A DNA stretch of 64,000 bases from Arcticibacter svalbardensis MN12-7 (GTDB lineage: Bacteria; Bacteroidota; Bacteroidia; Sphingobacteriales; Sphingobacteriaceae). The stretch is from the NCBI RefSeq assembly GCF_000403135.1, contig NZ_AQPN01000084.1:20556-84555 (forward strand), given 5' to 3'. This document shows positions 30,001-39,900 of the stretch, one piece after another. How positions within the stretch are numbered: the stretch's first letter is position 1; each line of letters starts with the position of its first letter. A model generated the notes under the pieces. The model was not told the origin of the DNA, ran no database searches, and saw nothing but the letters and a program-made list of their open reading frames with translations. Position numbers and translations under genes: made by a program.

Positions 30001-32613
30001 TTATGTTTTAAGTGTTCCCAATGCATTTTGATTTAACAGGAAAAGTGTTCTTTCTTCGCTGCTACTGCAATCTTCGAGTCTGGCTACCGGATAAATGGAT
30101 TTCAATGCGGTTAGTATGATTACAAACCGGTACAATTTTTCATTTCCGGGATCATTCAATTTACCTGATTTTACTTCAAGCCAATTTTTATAAGCATTTT
30201 CAAACTGCACCAATTGTTCATTACTAACCCAGCAAATTTTCACAAATATGTGTGCGGGCGATTCCATTCTTATTGTTCTTTCGCAATACTGCCTAAACCC
30301 CATGTTTAAAAACCTCGGGGCATATGCTGGCAAAACAATACTGATCCGGAATGAATAAGGATCCTTATCCTCGCAATCTTTACAGCTTTCATCTACACAG
30401 ATTGGCAGAAGACCATCGAAATTCTCTTCCGCTGGCAGCTCATCAGGTACTGCATTTACTGAAGGTAAAAGCAACATATGTTCTATTAAAAACAGTCCTT
30501 CTTCTGCTCTGTTTTGCGTTACAAAAAGAACGAATTGCTGAAGTGCTACATTTGCTTCTATATTAGACGAATAAAGCTTACTACTGGTGCCCAACACCTT
30601 ATCTCCGGTTAAAACCTGGTACTGAAAGGTGTTATCGCCATTATCTATGATTTTTAAATTTATAGGATTATAAATCATTGACAATGAATCGTCGAGTGCA
30701 AATTTTGCGGCTTCTTCTTCCGGGAATTTCTCGTTTCCTTCCAACAGCGTTTCCCTGTTTCTAAAGTCAATTATCCTAAACCAAAATTCATCGTTATTTG
30801 CAGGATTTAAACCGTGCTGAATTTCAGTGAATATATTCACCAGGTTACGCCTTTTTAAGTTATCAAAACCGAGTAAGCGTTCTAATCGTTTTTCTAAACC
30901 ACTAATATTCTGGCTATCCCAAGTGTCATCCATCGCAGTATAATTATACGCTGAGAATCGCTTGGCACTATATTCAGGATAGTTTTTAAGGAAATTAGCT
31001 TTATCCTGAACGATATCCTCCTGATTTATAATGGTTGGGCTTATTACATCTTTAGGGTTCGAAGTAAAACCCGAATAAAGCACGTTTACATATTCAGAAA
31101 AAGATTCTGAATAGCGCGAAAGTAAATGATCCAAAAACAAATTGCGCCTTTTATAATAGGTTGTTTTATCCTCTACCGCTTCTAAGACCGCATCATCAAT
31201 GGTACTGCTATTGACAAATATCTTATCAAAATCTTTAAAGCTTTTTACCGCCTTTGCAAAATAGGTATTGGCTTGCGTTTCTGTAGAAAACAGGTTGTTC
31301 AGATTTGAAAGCTGTGAGAATGAGTTAGCCAATTGCTGATCAAAGAAATAAAGATATCCTTGCAATTGATTTTTCTGTGCAACTCTTTCTGCTGTTGCAT
31401 CATCTGATAAACCCCAATGGCTTATGCCATAGTTTTTAGGGAAATGATTCTGGAAAGAATAGTAACTGCCAGTATCTTCAAATGTACCTGTGTCAAAAGT
31501 AATATCATCTGTTCGAACCAAATCATTTCCTCTAATGTAATCATTCATCAATAGCTCAAACTTGCTTTTAATAATATGCATGTCAGGTCTAAGCGGAATA
31601 CCATTTTTATAAAGCAAAACGTTAGATTCTACTATATTAATGATGGCTTGTCTGCCTCTTTTCACTGGAATAATCCATTTATTCGCCAGTTCTTTTACCT
31701 GATCAGTAGGGTTAAATAGGATATCAAGAATATTGGTTACACCAGAAACGTTCAGCATTTGCTGCATGATATCAGATAGGTGAATTTCTCTCTTCAAATC
31801 GGAAGCAGTAAGTTCTTCTTCTTTTATAAAACCATGAATTAGCAAGGGGCCCTCGAATATTACATCGGAAGTATACCCCTGATCTTGCAGGTCTTTTAAT
31901 GAATAAAATTTTATAAGTGGTGTGAGGTATAATTGAATATTAAAAAACAGTTTTGCCAAACAATCAAAAGGATCTGCATCGGTTTTTAATTCAATTTCAC
32001 TACAGAGGCGAAATTCTTGTTGACTTACTTCATTGATGCTTAAAAAATCTTCGCAGAGATTTCTGTTTTGCATCAGCAATTCTTTCGTTTCTGTTTTTAT
32101 TTGTTCTTTGCCAGCTGATGATACATTGGTATCGAACTCGATGAGCACATCATAATAGCCTAAAACATCAACAGGCTCCCATTTACCACTATCAGGTTGA
32201 GTGAATTGAAGTCTTTTATTTCGGATATCAGCAAAAATACCAATGCTTCTTTTTTGTAACCAAACGTTTTTTACACCTAAAATATCAATGACCAATTTGC
32301 GGTAGTCATTAATGGTTACCGCAGTATTTGGAAATATTTGTGCTGCTGTAAAAAAGTGCTTTAAAATATTTGCTTTTGTATCTGTGTGCGTTGCAAGTAA
32401 ATCTGGAATGGTATTGTTGGCACGATAACTTAAATCGGTGAGTACGTAACATAGCAACTCAAGTATAGTAATCCCAGGATCATGTACATTGTAATCCGTC
32501 CAGATTTCAGAACCTGTCTTCTCAATATAAGCTATACCAGATTTTCGCAGCTCTTCGTAATCAAAAGCTGAATTTTGTGGTTTTTGCGACGAAATGCTCA
32601 GTGTTTCACTCAT
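30001..32613 (-). CDS. eCIS baseplate protein (Pvc12/Afp12-like)
   Basis: The 870-aa protein carries the N-terminal signature of the Pvc12-type baseplate family (WTDYNVHDPGITILELLCYV near residue 38), followed by a long uncharacterised body. DESCKDCEDKDPYSFRISIV near 748 and ESPAHIFVKICWVS near 793 match the conserved C-terminal region of these proteins. They form the baseplate wedges together with the gpJ-like protein encoded just upstream (22-base gap). Length is in the family range. Five bases separate it from the downstream 954-aa gene. Confidence 0.78.
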   Translation of the reverse strand: MSETLSISSQKPQNSAFDYEELRKSGIAYIEKTGSEIWTDYNVHDPGITILELLCYVLTDLSYRANNTIPDLLATHTDTKANILKHFFTAAQIFPNTAVTINDYRKLVIDILGVKNVWLQKRSIGIFADIRNKRLQFTQPDSGKWEPVDVLGYYDVLIEFDTNVSSAGKEQIKTETKELLMQNRNLCEDFLSINEVSQQEFRLCSEIELKTDADPFDCLAKLFFNIQLYLTPLIKFYSLKDLQDQGYTSDVIFEGPLLIHGFIKEEELTASDLKREIHLSDIMQQMLNVSGVTNILDILFNPTDQVKELANKWIIPVKRGRQAIINIVESNVLLYKNGIPLRPDMHIIKSKFELLMNDYIRGNDLVRTDDITFDTGTFEDTGSYYSFQNHFPKNYGISHWGLSDDATAERVAQKNQLQGYLYFFDQQLANSFSQLSNLNNLFSTETQANTYFAKAVKSFKDFDKIFVNSSTIDDAVLEAVEDKTTYYKRRNLFLDHLLSRYSESFSEYVNVLYSGFTSNPKDVISPTIINQEDIVQDKANFLKNYPEYSAKRFSAYNYTAMDDTWDSQNISGLEKRLERLLGFDNLKRRNLVNIFTEIQHGLNPANNDEFWFRIIDFRNRETLLEGNEKFPEEEAAKFALDDSLSMIYNPINLKIIDNGDNTFQYQVLTGDKVLGTSSKLYSSNIEANVALQQFVLFVTQNRAEEGLFLIEHMLLLPSVNAVPDELPAEENFDGLLPICVDESCKDCEDKDPYSFRISIVLPAYAPRFLNMGFRQYCERTIRMESPAHIFVKICWVSNEQLVQFENAYKNWLEVKSGKLNDPGNEKLYRFVIILTALKSIYPVARLEDCSSSEERTLFLLNQNALGTLKT

Positions 32614-32635
32614 GTACCTTTTATTATTTGCTGGT

Positions 32636-35600
32636 TTAGCTTTTGATGCTTCTTTCGAAAGCTATAAAGTCAGTTGTTACCGTAGTATCATTTGTTATCG
32701 AATGTTGAGTATGTGATACTAAAATAGATGCCGGATTAGAAGCTTCTGCAACCTCCACATTGCGGCCAAAACCTCTTAACCTTGATGAGTATTTGTACAG
32801 AGATAAATCTGTCAAATAATCAATAAATTCAATATCTTCTAAAAATTTAATGATCATTGATTTAGTAATTTTTCCACCGAAATGAATATCGTTTCCCGAA
32901 GTTTTAATCCATGGGGATAGAAAATCCTGAAGTTTTTGGTCTATTATTTTTTGATAATAATTAAACTCGTAACCTTTTCTTAGTTTAAGGCTAACCACCA
33001 CTTTAACGGGCTCGTAGAATGGATTAACCACTTGATAAGTTACCCAGGCCGATGAATGCTTGCTTAAAAATGTGTCAATCTCATCCAACGTATTTTTATC
33101 AACTTTTGGTTTATAGGGATCAACGGCGTTGCGATTTGTAAGATCAGGAACAACAACTATTAATGTGTTGCCTGGCGCATAAAATGAATTGGGTGTAGCA
33201 TGATTGATGCATTTAACTTTATGTACGGTTGGAAAATGTTGTAGAATTAAACGTTCGTAATCCCAGATTGCAATTGACCTTTCCTTATGCCTTAACCTTT
33301 CGCTTACCCTGGTGTAATAGGCAGAATCATTCTCTTGAACAGCACCTCCAAATGAAGAATAGGGTTGGTTGATTTTTTTTATTGCTGCATTTTCATTCTT
33401 CAGTTTGGTAATGGTACCAACAGGCAATGCGGTTGCTAAATGCTGAGGGTCATTATTTTGATCATCAAAAATAACAATAACTGCGTTTGACTGAACATCA
33501 ATAAGATTACAGACGCCATCCGTATCTTGGCTTATCGACACTTTTAGCCAAAGTAAATTACCAGGTAAAATTGTATTCGTTGTGGTTGCTTCTTTCGGTA
33601 TCACTATCTTGATTACACCGCTTGTAAGCAGATCATTTGTTGTATCAAAAATAAAATCATCTTTTGTCAAGGTTTTCCAGTAATTATCACAAAGGACACT
33701 CCAATTCACATCAATTTTTGACTTATCGGGATTAGCGCTTCCCTCTGCAACCTGGAATAATAAACTTGCAGAATCTTCCGCATATAAATCACTTAACCCA
33801 ATTAGCAATTCGCCCTCTGCTGTATATTCGGGCAGCAATTTTATCAAAGTGTTGTTTAAAAATGTATGCTTAGTTTTGGTGTATGCATGTTCACGTGCTT
33901 GTCCAAATGCGCCATATTGGAAAAATTCTATCTCCTCATCTACGTAATCATTTAGAGATGTACCACTAAAATTAATCTTAGCTGTAGTTGCCGTATAATT
34001 TAAATTGATCGATAAAATCTCAGGCGCAAATGGTTCTGCCGGAAGTTTCAGTTCTCCACCATTAAGGCTATATCTTAAAATTTCGGCTGTATATTTTTCC
34101 CGGTAATCTTTAAATAAAAAGCTATTATTTAGCTGAAGGTGTAACTGCCCTTTGCGAATTTCTTTATATAAACTTAGAATTAATTGAAGTGCAGGTTTAT
34201 ACACTTGCAGCGTACTGGATGATTTTGCTTTTACAAAGTTTACCTTGTTTTGTAAAGCGGAAAAGCCTGGTACAAGATATGACATTTTACTGGTTACCGT
34301 TTGCAATACCGATTGACCAGGATTGAAATAGTAAGGTATAAATAGTTGAGGAAGAATATAAAATGGAAATAGTATAGCAAAATCAGGATTGGTAAACTTC
34401 CATATAGATTTTGATTTTGCATCACCTTCCTGAAATAGCTTGATAGTTTGCGCACTTTTCTTCCATGTATAACCGTCTTTGAAAGAGGCATTGGCACTGA
34501 AGTAACCGTTATCAATTTTTGTATTTTTATAATTGGTAAAATATGTTTTCAGATTTGATTGAGGGACATTTTTCCATAACACTTCTACATAAAATTCTCT
34601 AAGGCGTTTAGAAAAAGTCTCTTCATGAAGGATATAGAAGTTAGAATTTTCTTCTGCTAATGGCCCGAATGGATTAAAGGGCTTTTTAGGGTTTAGTGTT
34701 CCAAAATCGTTTTCCAGTTCTAAAGAGGTAATTCCTTTTACATCCACTTCTATTGTTGCATCAACCAGTTCGGCTTTCATTAAATCTTTATAACCGAAAT
34801 CCGTTTTTTCGTTATTGATAAATACCTGAAGTATCGGATGAAGTGTATCAAAATCTCCTCCATGATTGGCTTTGTTATATTCAACTACCGCTGGTTCATC
34901 CTTTCCTAGACTCAACGTAAATTTTAGGTTAAACAGGAGGTTATCAGCAGAAGTGACGGTTGCAGATGTCAATTTGGGACCTAGCCATCCTTTCTCACCT
35001 GTTATACTAACTTTAAAAAGGTTAGCTGTTAATACAGTGTTTTTTGCAGCTATATCTAGGCTTTTCAAGGTAAGGTTCACTGTAATTAACCTCGTGCCCT
35101 CTTTCATTTTTAATATGCTGCTTGATAAACAGAAACCAACTTGCGCTAAGGGCATCGAAATACTGCCAAACCCATTCCATTTTGGATTCGCAGAATCAAG
35201 TGCAGCTCCCAATCCATCTTTAGAGTTGGCAATAGGGGCATGAAATAGAAAATTTTTATTTACAGGATTAACAAAAAGGGATTTGAGTTGGCTCACTTTT
35301 GAAGGATTAACCACTATATCATGTTCCAGTTTGTAATTAAGGTCCTTCTTGATACTATCTTTTCCGGCCAAAAGGAAACCTCCTGATTTAAGAAGAGTAT
35401 TCTCAGTATTCTTTTTAAGCTCAAAAACTACATGTGCCCTATCAGGTACCGGAAGTGATTTATCGAGTTTTAAAACGTCGTGGTAATAAAAATCAAGATG
35501 GCGTTGAGTAAGCGTATTGAGCAGTGCTTTTGGTTTTTCGAACAGCTCTATAAAACTGTTCCATAAAGCCAGATGTGGTGGAAGGGAATTACTACTGCCA

Positions 35601-35854
35601 AGGGCATTAACTTCTTCCATACTCAGATTAAAAAAACTATCCCAGGTACCATTTTCTATAATATTTTTACCAGCAGGGTTCAGCTCATAAAATTTAATCT
35701 GTTTTGATATTTCCTGAATATACTTATAGAAATCTTCCTTTGTGCGTTGATCTACAGGTGCAAGTTTAGGATCTAAGAGCTGAGGTGTTCGCTGTTGTTG
35801 CGTTTGCCCATCGCGCTTCAGAATAACTTTGTAATCTATTGCTTTAGCAGTCAT
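32636..35854 (-). CDS. eCIS baseplate protein, gpJ/gp47-like (Pvc11)
   Basis: The 1072-aa protein has C-terminal baseplate-J features: ENDSAYYTRVSERLRHKERS near residue 840, followed by IAIWDYERLILQHFPTVHKV, then NTLIVVVPDLTNRN and VVSLKLRKGYEFN near 960. The N-terminal two-thirds is an extended domain typical of Bacteroidota CIS gpJ proteins. It forms the wedge that holds the baseplate in the ready state. Its start overlaps the end of the gp25 gene by 4 bases, indicating coupled translation of the two wedge partners. Confidence 0.82.
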   Translation of the reverse strand: MTAKAIDYKVILKRDGQTQQQRTPQLLDPKLAPVDQRTKEDFYKYIQEISKQIKFYELNPAGKNIIENGTWDSFFNLSMEEVNALGSSNSLPPHLALWNSFIELFEKPKALLNTLTQRHLDFYYHDVLKLDKSLPVPDRAHVVFELKKNTENTLLKSGGFLLAGKDSIKKDLNYKLEHDIVVNPSKVSQLKSLFVNPVNKNFLFHAPIANSKDGLGAALDSANPKWNGFGSISMPLAQVGFCLSSSILKMKEGTRLITVNLTLKSLDIAAKNTVLTANLFKVSITGEKGWLGPKLTSATVTSADNLLFNLKFTLSLGKDEPAVVEYNKANHGGDFDTLHPILQVFINNEKTDFGYKDLMKAELVDATIEVDVKGITSLELENDFGTLNPKKPFNPFGPLAEENSNFYILHEETFSKRLREFYVEVLWKNVPQSNLKTYFTNYKNTKIDNGYFSANASFKDGYTWKKSAQTIKLFQEGDAKSKSIWKFTNPDFAILFPFYILPQLFIPYYFNPGQSVLQTVTSKMSYLVPGFSALQNKVNFVKAKSSSTLQVYKPALQLILSLYKEIRKGQLHLQLNNSFLFKDYREKYTAEILRYSLNGGELKLPAEPFAPEILSINLNYTATTAKINFSGTSLNDYVDEEIEFFQYGAFGQAREHAYTKTKHTFLNNTLIKLLPEYTAEGELLIGLSDLYAEDSASLLFQVAEGSANPDKSKIDVNWSVLCDNYWKTLTKDDFIFDTTNDLLTSGVIKIVIPKEATTTNTILPGNLLWLKVSISQDTDGVCNLIDVQSNAVIVIFDDQNNDPQHLATALPVGTITKLKNENAAIKKINQPYSSFGGAVQENDSAYYTRVSERLRHKERSIAIWDYERLILQHFPTVHKVKCINHATPNSFYAPGNTLIVVVPDLTNRNAVDPYKPKVDKNTLDEIDTFLSKHSSAWVTYQVVNPFYEPVKVVVSLKLRKGYEFNYYQKIIDQKLQDFLSPWIKTSGNDIHFGGKITKSMIIKFLEDIEFIDYLTDLSLYKYSSRLRGFGRNVEVAEASNPASILVSHTQHSITNDTTVTTDFIAFERSIKS

Positions 35855-36282
35855 GCTGATTTATTATTTGCTTCGTTTAAGTAAAACGGATATACCAGAT
35901 TATATCGGGTATTGGTATTGATTACCTCGTAATTAACCGAAATATCGATTCTACCTTCAGTAATAAAATCATCCAGAAGGGTAACAACCAATAATTTGAT
36001 CCTTGGTTCAAACATTAAGATGGCATTTTTAACGGTGATTTTTATTTGCGTTTCTGTTGATGCGCTCATGGCTTCGAACACATAGTTTTCCAGATTGCAA
36101 CCATAAAGAGGTTGGAGGAATCTTTCACCAATGGTTGTTGACAATAATATTTCAAGGCTTTTATTAATGTCCTCTTCATCAGAAGTCATTAAAACCTCAT
36201 TCGTTTTCTTTGAAAAAGTTGGGGGAAAACTCCAGCCTCTGCCTAGAAATGATAGCTCTGAAACATCTTTTGACCTGTCCAT
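35851..36282 (-). CDS. eCIS baseplate wedge protein, gp25/GPW family (Pvc9)
   Basis: The 143-aa protein has the gp25 signature: FLGRGWSFPPTF near residue 12, then EEDINKSLEILLSTTIGERF and LQPLYGCNLE. These small proteins start sheath polymerisation at the baseplate and pair with gpJ, whose gene overlaps this one. It is a single-domain protein of typical length. Confidence 0.88.
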   Translation of the reverse strand: MDRSKDVSELSFLGRGWSFPPTFSKKTNEVLMTSDEEDINKSLEILLSTTIGERFLQPLYGCNLENYVFEAMSASTETQIKITVKNAILMFEPRIKLLVVTLLDDFITEGRIDISVNYEVINTNTRYNLVYPFYLNEANNKSA

Positions 36283-36318
36283 AATTTAAATGTATTTGTG
36301 CGACTGGCTATGCAAGGT

Positions 36319-36570
36319 TTATTTAATTTCAACAATAGCATCATACAGAGTCGAATCAGAAAACTTCGTTTTAATAACAAAAGCCTCTGGGTGTGCTTTT
36401 AAATGATTAATTACACCCTCTGCTACAGCCACACATAAAAGCGTCATCTGTTTGTTCGCATCAGGATGATCTTTGCCCATTACCTCTTTATAATGGTTGT
36501 TAAAAGCAATTTGAATCGCATCAGCCATGCTATTAGCTAAGTTTGTTGGTGATCCTGGTATTAAAGCCAT
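36319..36570 (-). CDS. Small uncharacterised eCIS protein between spike and gp25
   Basis: The 83-aa protein (MALIPGSPTNLANSMADAIQ...) is compact, acidic-neutral and mostly helical by composition, with no signal peptide. It lies 2 bases after the spike gene and 36 before gp25. That is near the place where PVC clusters encode the PAAR-like tip Pvc10. It lacks PAAR features (no Gly/Pro-rich repeats, no His/Cys metal triad), so it is not a PAAR protein. I do not recognise the family; operon position argues for a structural or assembly role. Confidence 0.6.
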   Translation of the reverse strand: MALIPGSPTNLANSMADAIQIAFNNHYKEVMGKDHPDANKQMTLLCVAVAEGVINHLKAHPEAFVIKTKFSDSTLYDAIVEIK

Positions 36571-36572
36571 AG

Positions 36573-38450
36573 TTATCCTGTTTTTACTTTTACCGATAAT
36601 AAACTTGGAGTTGCTGGTGGCATTGGTGGTACTGGTGGTGCCGGACTTACAGGCAGACCTAATGCCGTTTCGCCAGGGTGCATATGTGTGGCATATATAT
36701 TCACAATCTGGTTGAGATAGGTTAATAATTCATCGCCAAAAACAAGTGGATGTGCAGCACCATCAACCAATTCTATCTGTGGTGCATCAACCACTACCTT
36801 GGTATTAGCATGTACTTTGATTAATCCACCGTTGATATTTATGTTAATTTCATTCCCCTTATCATCTTTAATTGTAATAGCAGATGGTTCAGTAATGATT
36901 TTATTCTTGCTTTGATCTTCGACACTGAAGCCTTTTTTATCGTCACTAATAAACACCCTATTTTCGCCTGGAGTTTCAATTGATATTTCTTTAATTTGAT
37001 CGTCAAAAGTCAATTTCATTTTCTCTCTCGAGGTATACCCTTTTTTATGATTATCATTTGTAGGTTGGATTGGTGGTACTTTGTTTGAGCTATGCAACAT
37101 CCCTAAAATTACAGGCTGGCGTGGATCATCATATAAAAAACCAAGTAACACTTCATCATTCATTTCAGGTCTGAAATACATGCCACGTTCATTTCCTGCA
37201 TCTGTTAGCGCAATCCTAGCCCACACTCCATCGTCATCAGCGTTGATGTAAGGCATTTTAACCCGCACACGCTGTTCTCCATCAGGATCTTCATTATCGG
37301 TGACTATACCCGTGTGTAAACCCACTACACCAGGCAATAACCCACCCGCTTTAGGTGCTACAACTTGACTTTCATCCATAAACCAATCTGGTGTGTGGCC
37401 AAATTGCGCATGCGTTTTCCATCCGTTGGCTAGAGTGTATTCGTGCCTTACCCCACTTACAAATGCTTTACCATTAAAGCGCTCACCCAGGCCATGTAAC
37501 TCCACAACATCACCTGGATTTATACTAGAAATGCCTTGAAACTTTACACGGCCTCTTATTTTTGAGAGTCGCGATTTTAATAATTGTGCATCGGCCCATG
37601 CTTTTGTTTCTCCCGGATCTATTGAGCCTGCGTGGTTTAAATATAAATCGCCTGGCCCTGCAACTGATGCAAGATCTGTTGCCGCTAAGTTTCCTTGTTC
37701 TTCCAATTCTACAGGATCGCTGGCGGTCGATTCGGCAATTTCCTGGTTGGCCATGTCCCAGGCTTTACTCTTTACCGAAGTGAATTGATTTCTGCTATCC
37801 ATCTCCGCATCAAGTTCTATAATCGTTGCGCCATGCAATAAGGATAGGGTTATGTCACTGGTGACTTTAGGTTTTTTAATGACAATTTTTTCATCGTTGG
37901 TTAAAATGATATTACCGTTTGCTTCTGCCCTACTCAAAATAAAATCCCAATCTGTACAATTATATTGAACCATCTCTTTGTGGTTAACATTAGTTGATTC
38001 AATGTCGAGATCAGAGAAACCATCATCTGACAAAATCTGAGTAATAATATCAGAGTCACTCAGATTGTGAAAATAGGCATTTTTACGACCGATACTCGTT
38101 TTCACTGCTTTGTGTTTACACTCTACCGTAAGTAATGGAGCCATATTAAACCTTATTTTTAGCGACTGCTTAATAATGATGCCTTTAAAAACACTAACGG
38201 AAGTTTCAGGATCTCCAGCTTCAATTTCTATTTCATTTCCGGGAATTAATAATTCGCCATCTGTCAAAGGAAAGATCCCATCAGATGCATCTCCATCCTG
38301 AAACACTAAAATTGCCGATGAGATCTTATTAATTACCTTGGTTACAAAAACAGATTGCTTGGCAACGGAGCGAGGTAAATCAGTCCCGTTTATTTTAACT
38401 TTGAATTCAGCAACGGTCTCTACTGCAGGAATTAATCTCTCTTCAGCCAT
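36573..38450 (-). CDS. eCIS spike protein, VgrG/gp5-gp27-like (Pvc8)
   Basis: In the 625-aa protein residues about 1-340 are a gp27-like hub (FKVKINGTDLPRSVAKQSVF, then FKGIIIKQSLKIRFN). Residues about 375-470 are the OB-fold gp5 domain (HTGIVTDNEDPDGEQRVRVK, WARIALTDAGNERGMYF, DPRQPVILGMLHS). A charged beta-prism-like repeat region (470-570) and a Pro-rich tail (SPAPPVPPMPPATPS) follow. It forms the trimeric puncturing spike. It follows the LysM hub gene by 3 bases. There is no C-terminal effector extension and no linked PAAR gene. Confidence 0.88.
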   Translation of the reverse strand: MAEERLIPAVETVAEFKVKINGTDLPRSVAKQSVFVTKVINKISSAILVFQDGDASDGIFPLTDGELLIPGNEIEIEAGDPETSVSVFKGIIIKQSLKIRFNMAPLLTVECKHKAVKTSIGRKNAYFHNLSDSDIITQILSDDGFSDLDIESTNVNHKEMVQYNCTDWDFILSRAEANGNIILTNDEKIVIKKPKVTSDITLSLLHGATIIELDAEMDSRNQFTSVKSKAWDMANQEIAESTASDPVELEEQGNLAATDLASVAGPGDLYLNHAGSIDPGETKAWADAQLLKSRLSKIRGRVKFQGISSINPGDVVELHGLGERFNGKAFVSGVRHEYTLANGWKTHAQFGHTPDWFMDESQVVAPKAGGLLPGVVGLHTGIVTDNEDPDGEQRVRVKMPYINADDDGVWARIALTDAGNERGMYFRPEMNDEVLLGFLYDDPRQPVILGMLHSSNKVPPIQPTNDNHKKGYTSREKMKLTFDDQIKEISIETPGENRVFISDDKKGFSVEDQSKNKIITEPSAITIKDDKGNEINININGGLIKVHANTKVVVDAPQIELVDGAAHPLVFGDELLTYLNQIVNIYATHMHPGETALGLPVSPAPPVPPMPPATPSLLSVKVKTG

Positions 38451-38453
38451 TAT

Positions 38454-39173
38454 CTATTGCTTTTTAGTTTTATCTAATGGAGGGAAAATGAGTTTTTGAC
38501 CGGGGCTTATATTTCTAAAATCCCTTAGCCTATTTACTTTTGCAACCTGGAGATAGTATTTAAAATCACCGTAAATATCCCTAACCATGCCCGGCAACGT
38601 ATCACCTTCTTTTACGACGCGAACATGGGTAAGGTCGGCGGATTTAGGGTCATTTTCTTGTAGGATCTCAGCATCCGTTCTTTTCTCAATAAAAGTGGCT
38701 GTAATAATTGCACGAAGTGGAGAGCCATCAGGCTTAAATAGTTTGTATTGAATGGCTGCTGTCTTAAGTATGCAATCGAAGGCAAACTGGTTCGCTCTAT
38801 ACCAGATTAACCCAGGCCAGTTTATACGAAGAAACCTTGTCCGATGCCCTTTACCATCATAACCCGTTGTTTGGTAAAACTCTATTATTTTGGCTTTAAC
38901 ATCAAGCACGACTCCATTAGCGCCTGTTCCATCTAAGAAGAACTTTAAAGTAACCTGAAATGGAGAAGTACCTAGAAATGCTCCTGCATTACCTGTTGCT
39001 CCTGCGGCTGGGTTCTGCTCTGTTAAAACGCTATAATTAAGTGCAATTTCATCTGGATTAATGAAGGCGGTAAATACCTGTGTTGAATCACCACTTTTTT
39101 CAATCTTATCCCAAGATTCTATTTTCAGCTTTTGTCCAGCTTCATGGGGTAATAAGGCGTCTAGTAATCCCAT
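38454..39173 (-). CDS. LysM-containing hub protein (Pvc7-like)
   Basis: The 239-aa protein has an N-terminal gp53-like CIS domain (FTAFINPDEIALNYSVLTEQ near 35, FQVTLKFFLDGTGANG near 72). A C-terminal LysM module follows at about 188-236 (VVKEGDTLPGMVRDIYGDFK, then NRLRDFRNISPGQKLIFPP). In contractile systems this protein links tube, hub and spike. The LysM here is structural rather than a secreted peptidoglycan binder, as no signal peptide is present. It lies between DUF5908 and the spike, the standard order. Confidence 0.87.
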   Translation of the reverse strand: MGLLDALLPHEAGQKLKIESWDKIEKSGDSTQVFTAFINPDEIALNYSVLTEQNPAAGATGNAGAFLGTSPFQVTLKFFLDGTGANGVVLDVKAKIIEFYQTTGYDGKGHRTRFLRINWPGLIWYRANQFAFDCILKTAAIQYKLFKPDGSPLRAIITATFIEKRTDAEILQENDPKSADLTHVRVVKEGDTLPGMVRDIYGDFKYYLQVAKVNRLRDFRNISPGQKLIFPPLDKTKKQ

Positions 39174-39176
39174 TAT

Positions 39177-39341
39177 TTAGCGTTGATTTTTTTGATTTAG
39201 AATTTCCATAACCTGCTCCACGCATTCCTTAATAATTTCTTCTTTTGATGAAGAAGACTGATCAACAGCCGAAGAACTGCCTGATGAAGGATTATCAGAA
39301 ACAGTTACAGAAATTTCAATTTCGTTAATTAAAATTGGCAT
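39177..39341 (-). CDS. Small DUF5908-type eCIS protein (Pvc6 position)
   Basis: The 54-aa protein runs from ATG 39341 to TAA at 39177. It begins MPILINEIEISVTVSDN, has a Ser-rich linker, and ends KEEIIKECVEQVMEILNQKN. The MPIxIxEIxIxxxV start and the short helical C-terminus are typical of DUF5908, which Bacteroidota CIS clusters encode between the second tube and the LysM hub. It sits 2 bases after the tube gene and 3 before the hub gene. The function is unknown; it may be an assembly chaperone or tube/hub adaptor. Confidence 0.8.
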   Translation of the reverse strand: MPILINEIEISVTVSDNPSSGSSSAVDQSSSSKEEIIKECVEQVMEILNQKNQR

Positions 39342-39343
39342 AA

Positions 39344-39889
39344 TTAAAAACTTATAGATCCCGAAACACTTCCGCTAATTGCACCTCCAATGGCGCCAAC
39401 TGCTCCAAATAACAGATCATCAAGACCCATTGGTTTAAAGTATTGATAGGTTAATTCCAGCGTTTCGACAACCATGGTATTCTGCTCAGCATTAAATTCA
39501 GAAATCTCAATTTTAGTTGGATAAGCATTAAAAACATGCCAAACGTTCAGCGGAATGTGGCTATCATTAAGTAAGCTAATCAGAATATTTTTAGGGGCAA
39601 AGTTAAAATTCTCAATACTATCCCTACACCAGTGACTAACCAAAGAGCCTAAAAAAAGACCACGTTTAAGCACTAGTTTATTGTACTGTGGAACCCCCGG
39701 AAATTGATGCTTAAATCTATTCTCGCCACCTTCAGCAACCGTTTCTGTTGGAATAGTTACACTCAAACCGTTCACACTTTGAAAGCGTACATCTTGAGGA
39801 GTTTGTGGAAACATCTCAAAAACAACGAGAAAGTGAAACCCTACTGGTGGATAAATTAATCCATCAATTATACCACTAATCAAGCTCAT
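39344..39889 (-). CDS. eCIS inner tube protein 2 (Pvc5-like, gp19 family)
   Basis: The 181-aa protein is of gp19 tube type: GFHFLVVFEMFP near residue 17, GGENRFKHQFPGVPQYNKLV near 54, LKRGLF, and a C-terminal YPTKIEISEFNAE stretch. In PVC particles the Pvc5-type tube forms the adaptor ring between baseplate hub and main tube. A hydrophobic Gly-rich tail (GAVGAIGGAISGSVSGSISF) is notable. It follows tube 1 by 11 bases. Confidence 0.86.
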   Translation of the reverse strand: MSLISGIIDGLIYPPVGFHFLVVFEMFPQTPQDVRFQSVNGLSVTIPTETVAEGGENRFKHQFPGVPQYNKLVLKRGLFLGSLVSHWCRDSIENFNFAPKNILISLLNDSHIPLNVWHVFNAYPTKIEISEFNAEQNTMVVETLELTYQYFKPMGLDDLLFGAVGAIGGAISGSVSGSISF

Positions 39890-39900
39890 AATAATTCCGG

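Noticed and set aside
36319..36570. PAAR spike-tip protein
   Set aside because: The position is right but the sequence lacks PAAR repeats and metal-binding residues.
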